Assembly: GCF_028682635.1 (NCBI RefSeq)
Contig: NZ_JANHLK010000004.1
Coordinates: 124,001 to 188,000 of the forward strand
DNA from: Pseudomonas putida
Lineage (GTDB): Bacteria > Pseudomonadota > Gammaproteobacteria > Pseudomonadales > Pseudomonadaceae
DNA length: 64,000 nucleotides
Reading direction: 5' to 3'
Position 1 is the stretch's first letter, and the number at the start of each line of letters is the position of its first letter. Below, in pieces: positions 62,100-64,000 of the stretch. The position numbers and the translations under genes are program-made. Below the pieces are notes generated by a model, which worked only from the letters and a program-made list of their open reading frames with translations, was not told where the DNA came from and did not search any database.

Positions 62100-63196
62100 T
62101 ATTCTCGTCCCCTGGTGGTAGCCGGCGCGGAGACAGGCGGTTTGGCCGCAGGCTTGGCGGCGGCGGGTTGCGCCGCCGGTGGCTTGGCGGGTGCAGTCGC
62201 GGCAGGCTTGGCCGGGGTGGTGGCAGCAGTCGGGGCGGCTGGAGCAGCGGGAGCGGCAACAGCCGCCGGAACAATCGCCGGCCTCGGCACAGTCGCCGGA
62301 ATGATCGGCCCACCACCCTGCGCATCCAGGCTTTCCTGGGCCTGGGCAGCGTCGTTGGCGCGCTCTTCGGCGGTGCGGGTGTCGCTGAACACCAGCAGCA
62401 GGTAACGGCTGCGGTTCAAGGCGGCAGTCGGTACGGCGCGAACGATGGCGAACGGCTGGCCGGAATCGTGGATCACTTCCTTGACCGTCGCCACCGGGTA
62501 ACCGGCCGGAAAACGCTGGCCGAGGCCGGAGCTGACCAGCAGGTCGCCTTCCTTGATATCGGCGGTATCGGCCACATGACGCAGTTCCAGGCGCTCCGGG
62601 TTGCCAGTGCCGCTGGCAATGGCGCGCAGGCCGTTGCGGTTGACCTGCACCGGAATACTGTGGGTGGAATCGGTCAGCAGCAGGACCCGGGACGTGTAGG
62701 GCATCAACTCGACCACCTGGCCCATCAGGCCACGGGCATCGAGTACCGGCTGACCAAGCACCACGCCGTCGCGCTCACCCTTGTTGATGATGATGCGATG
62801 GGTGAACGGGTTGGGGTCCATGCCGATCAGTTCGGCCACTTCGACCTTTTCGTTGACCAGTGCCGAAGAGTTGAGCAACTCGCGCAGCCGAACGTTCTGC
62901 TCGGTGAGGGAGGCAAGTTTTTGCATGCGCCCCTGCAACAGCAGGTTTTCGCTCTTGAGTTTTTCGTTTTCGGCGACGAGCTCGGTGCGGCTGCCAAACT
63001 GGCTGGCCACACCCTGCCATAGCCGCTGCGGCAGGTCGGTGATCCAGTAAGACTGCATCAGCACCAGCGACATCTGGCTACGCACTGGCTTGAACAGTGT
63101 GAAGCGGGCATCGACCACCATCAGCGCGACCGACAGCACGACCAGCACCAACAAGCGCACGCCCAGTGAGGGACCCTTGGTGAAAAGCGGTTTAAT
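62099..63196 (-). CDS. mreC: Rod-shape protein MreC, probably starting at an ATT (AUU) codon
   Basis: 365 residues from ATT at 63196. One N-terminal membrane helix (VRLLVLVVLSVALMVVD), a coiled coil (LVAENEKLKSENLLLQGRMQKL) and beta-domains; the C-terminus is an Ala/Pro/Lys-rich tail of ~60 residues. E. coli MreC begins MKPIFSRGPSL, and the reading frame here gives IKPLFTKGPSL, so the ATT falls exactly where the initiator Met should be. GGGAGGAG ends about 6 bases upstream, an excellent ribosome binding site. The first standard start in the frame is GTG at 63160, which would lose the conserved N-terminus and has only AAGGG 12 bases upstream. Follows mreB after 141 bases. Confidence 0.85.
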   Translation of the reverse strand: MKPLFTKGPSLGVRLLVLVVLSVALMVVDARFTLFKPVRSQMSLVLMQSYWITDLPQRLWQGVASQFGSRTELVAENEKLKSENLLLQGRMQKLASLTEQNVRLRELLNSSALVNEKVEVAELIGMDPNPFTHRIIINKGERDGVVLGQPVLDARGLMGQVVELMPYTSRVLLLTDSTHSIPVQVNRNGLRAIASGTGNPERLELRHVADTADIKEGDLLVSSGLGQRFPAGYPVATVKEVIHDSGQPFAIVRAVPTAALNRSRYLLLVFSDTRTAEERANDAAQAQESLDAQGGGPIIPATVPRPAIVPAAVAAPAAPAAPTAATTPAKPAATAPAKPPAAQPAAAKPAAKPPVSAPATTRGRE

Positions 63197-63337
63197 AAGC
63201 CGCTCCTCCCAGGCAAATGTTCTCTTTATTCATACGGCATCAAACCGGCCTGGATGCAGACGACAGAAGATAAACGCGAACAGGCAGCACTGCAAAGTGC
63301 CGCCTGCGCGCTCAACAGCATAGAGGCGATCCGGCAT

Positions 63338-64000
<663 letters not shown>

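Overview
The window is chromosomal DNA of a Pseudomonas, most likely of the P. fluorescens group. No rRNA or tRNA gene is visible, so this rests on gene content. The right half (about 26.5-64 kb) carries cysND, nif3, algW, hisCDG, murA, ibaG, mlaBCDEF, kdsDC, lptCAB, rpoN, hpf, ptsN, rapZ, ptsO, a ZIP transporter, sodA-orfX-fumC-fagA, pmbA, yjgA, tldD, a nitrilase, yhdP, rng, maf and mreDCB. From memory this is the order of the conserved PA4442-PA4481 block of P. aeruginosa. Paired REP elements of the GTAGGAGC / GTGGGAGC type, typical of this group, follow most transcription units.

Layout. 0-3.6 kb: the N-terminus of a large ATP-binding (MalT-like) LuxR regulator, then a DUF1329/DUF1302 envelope pair read towards it. 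3.6-6.7 kb: a 720-base gene-free stretch, then a colicin E9 / pyocin S2-like DNase bacteriocin with its immunity gene. 6.7-10.1 kb: a short-chain dehydrogenase, an epoxide-hydrolase-type alpha/beta hydrolase resembling vertebrate MEST/PEG1 and coupled to a class II aldolase, and a flavodoxin. 10.2-14.9 kb: a probable photosensory locus with a short LOV protein, an unknown protein, a MerR/LitR-type regulator and, divergently, a membrane-anchored ABM-domain protein with folM, folE and folX. 15-26.5 kb: DUF1244 and HopJ-like proteins, a class III aminotransferase, trxB, cysZ, a glycosyltransferase, an old-yellow-enzyme reductase, glutathione peroxidase, slyD, a DUF3565 protein, pta and an acyltransferase.

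The right half is mostly envelope and housekeeping work: sulfate activation (CysDN), regulated proteolysis in alginate control (AlgW), histidine synthesis, peptidoglycan (MurA), outer-membrane lipid asymmetry (Mla), LPS sugar synthesis and transport (KdsDC, LptCAB), sigma-54 and the nitrogen PTS, an iron-starvation operon with a Fur-like site (FagA-FumC-OrfX-SodA), and RNase G / Maf / MreBCD for RNA turnover and cell shape.

Most notable observations: (1) mreC appears to start with AUU, aligned with the initiator Met of E. coli MreC and preceded by a strong Shine-Dalgarno sequence; (2) the merR/litR gene has a promoter with the 19-base spacer diagnostic of MerR control, in a divergent region shared with the pterin genes; (3) a nested inverted repeat between hisG and hisD combines an intrinsic terminator with possible masking of the hisD ribosome binding site; (4) a bacterial MEST-like hydrolase; (5) a DNase bacteriocin with an unusual N-terminal half. 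All coordinates were read by eye; no database search was run.
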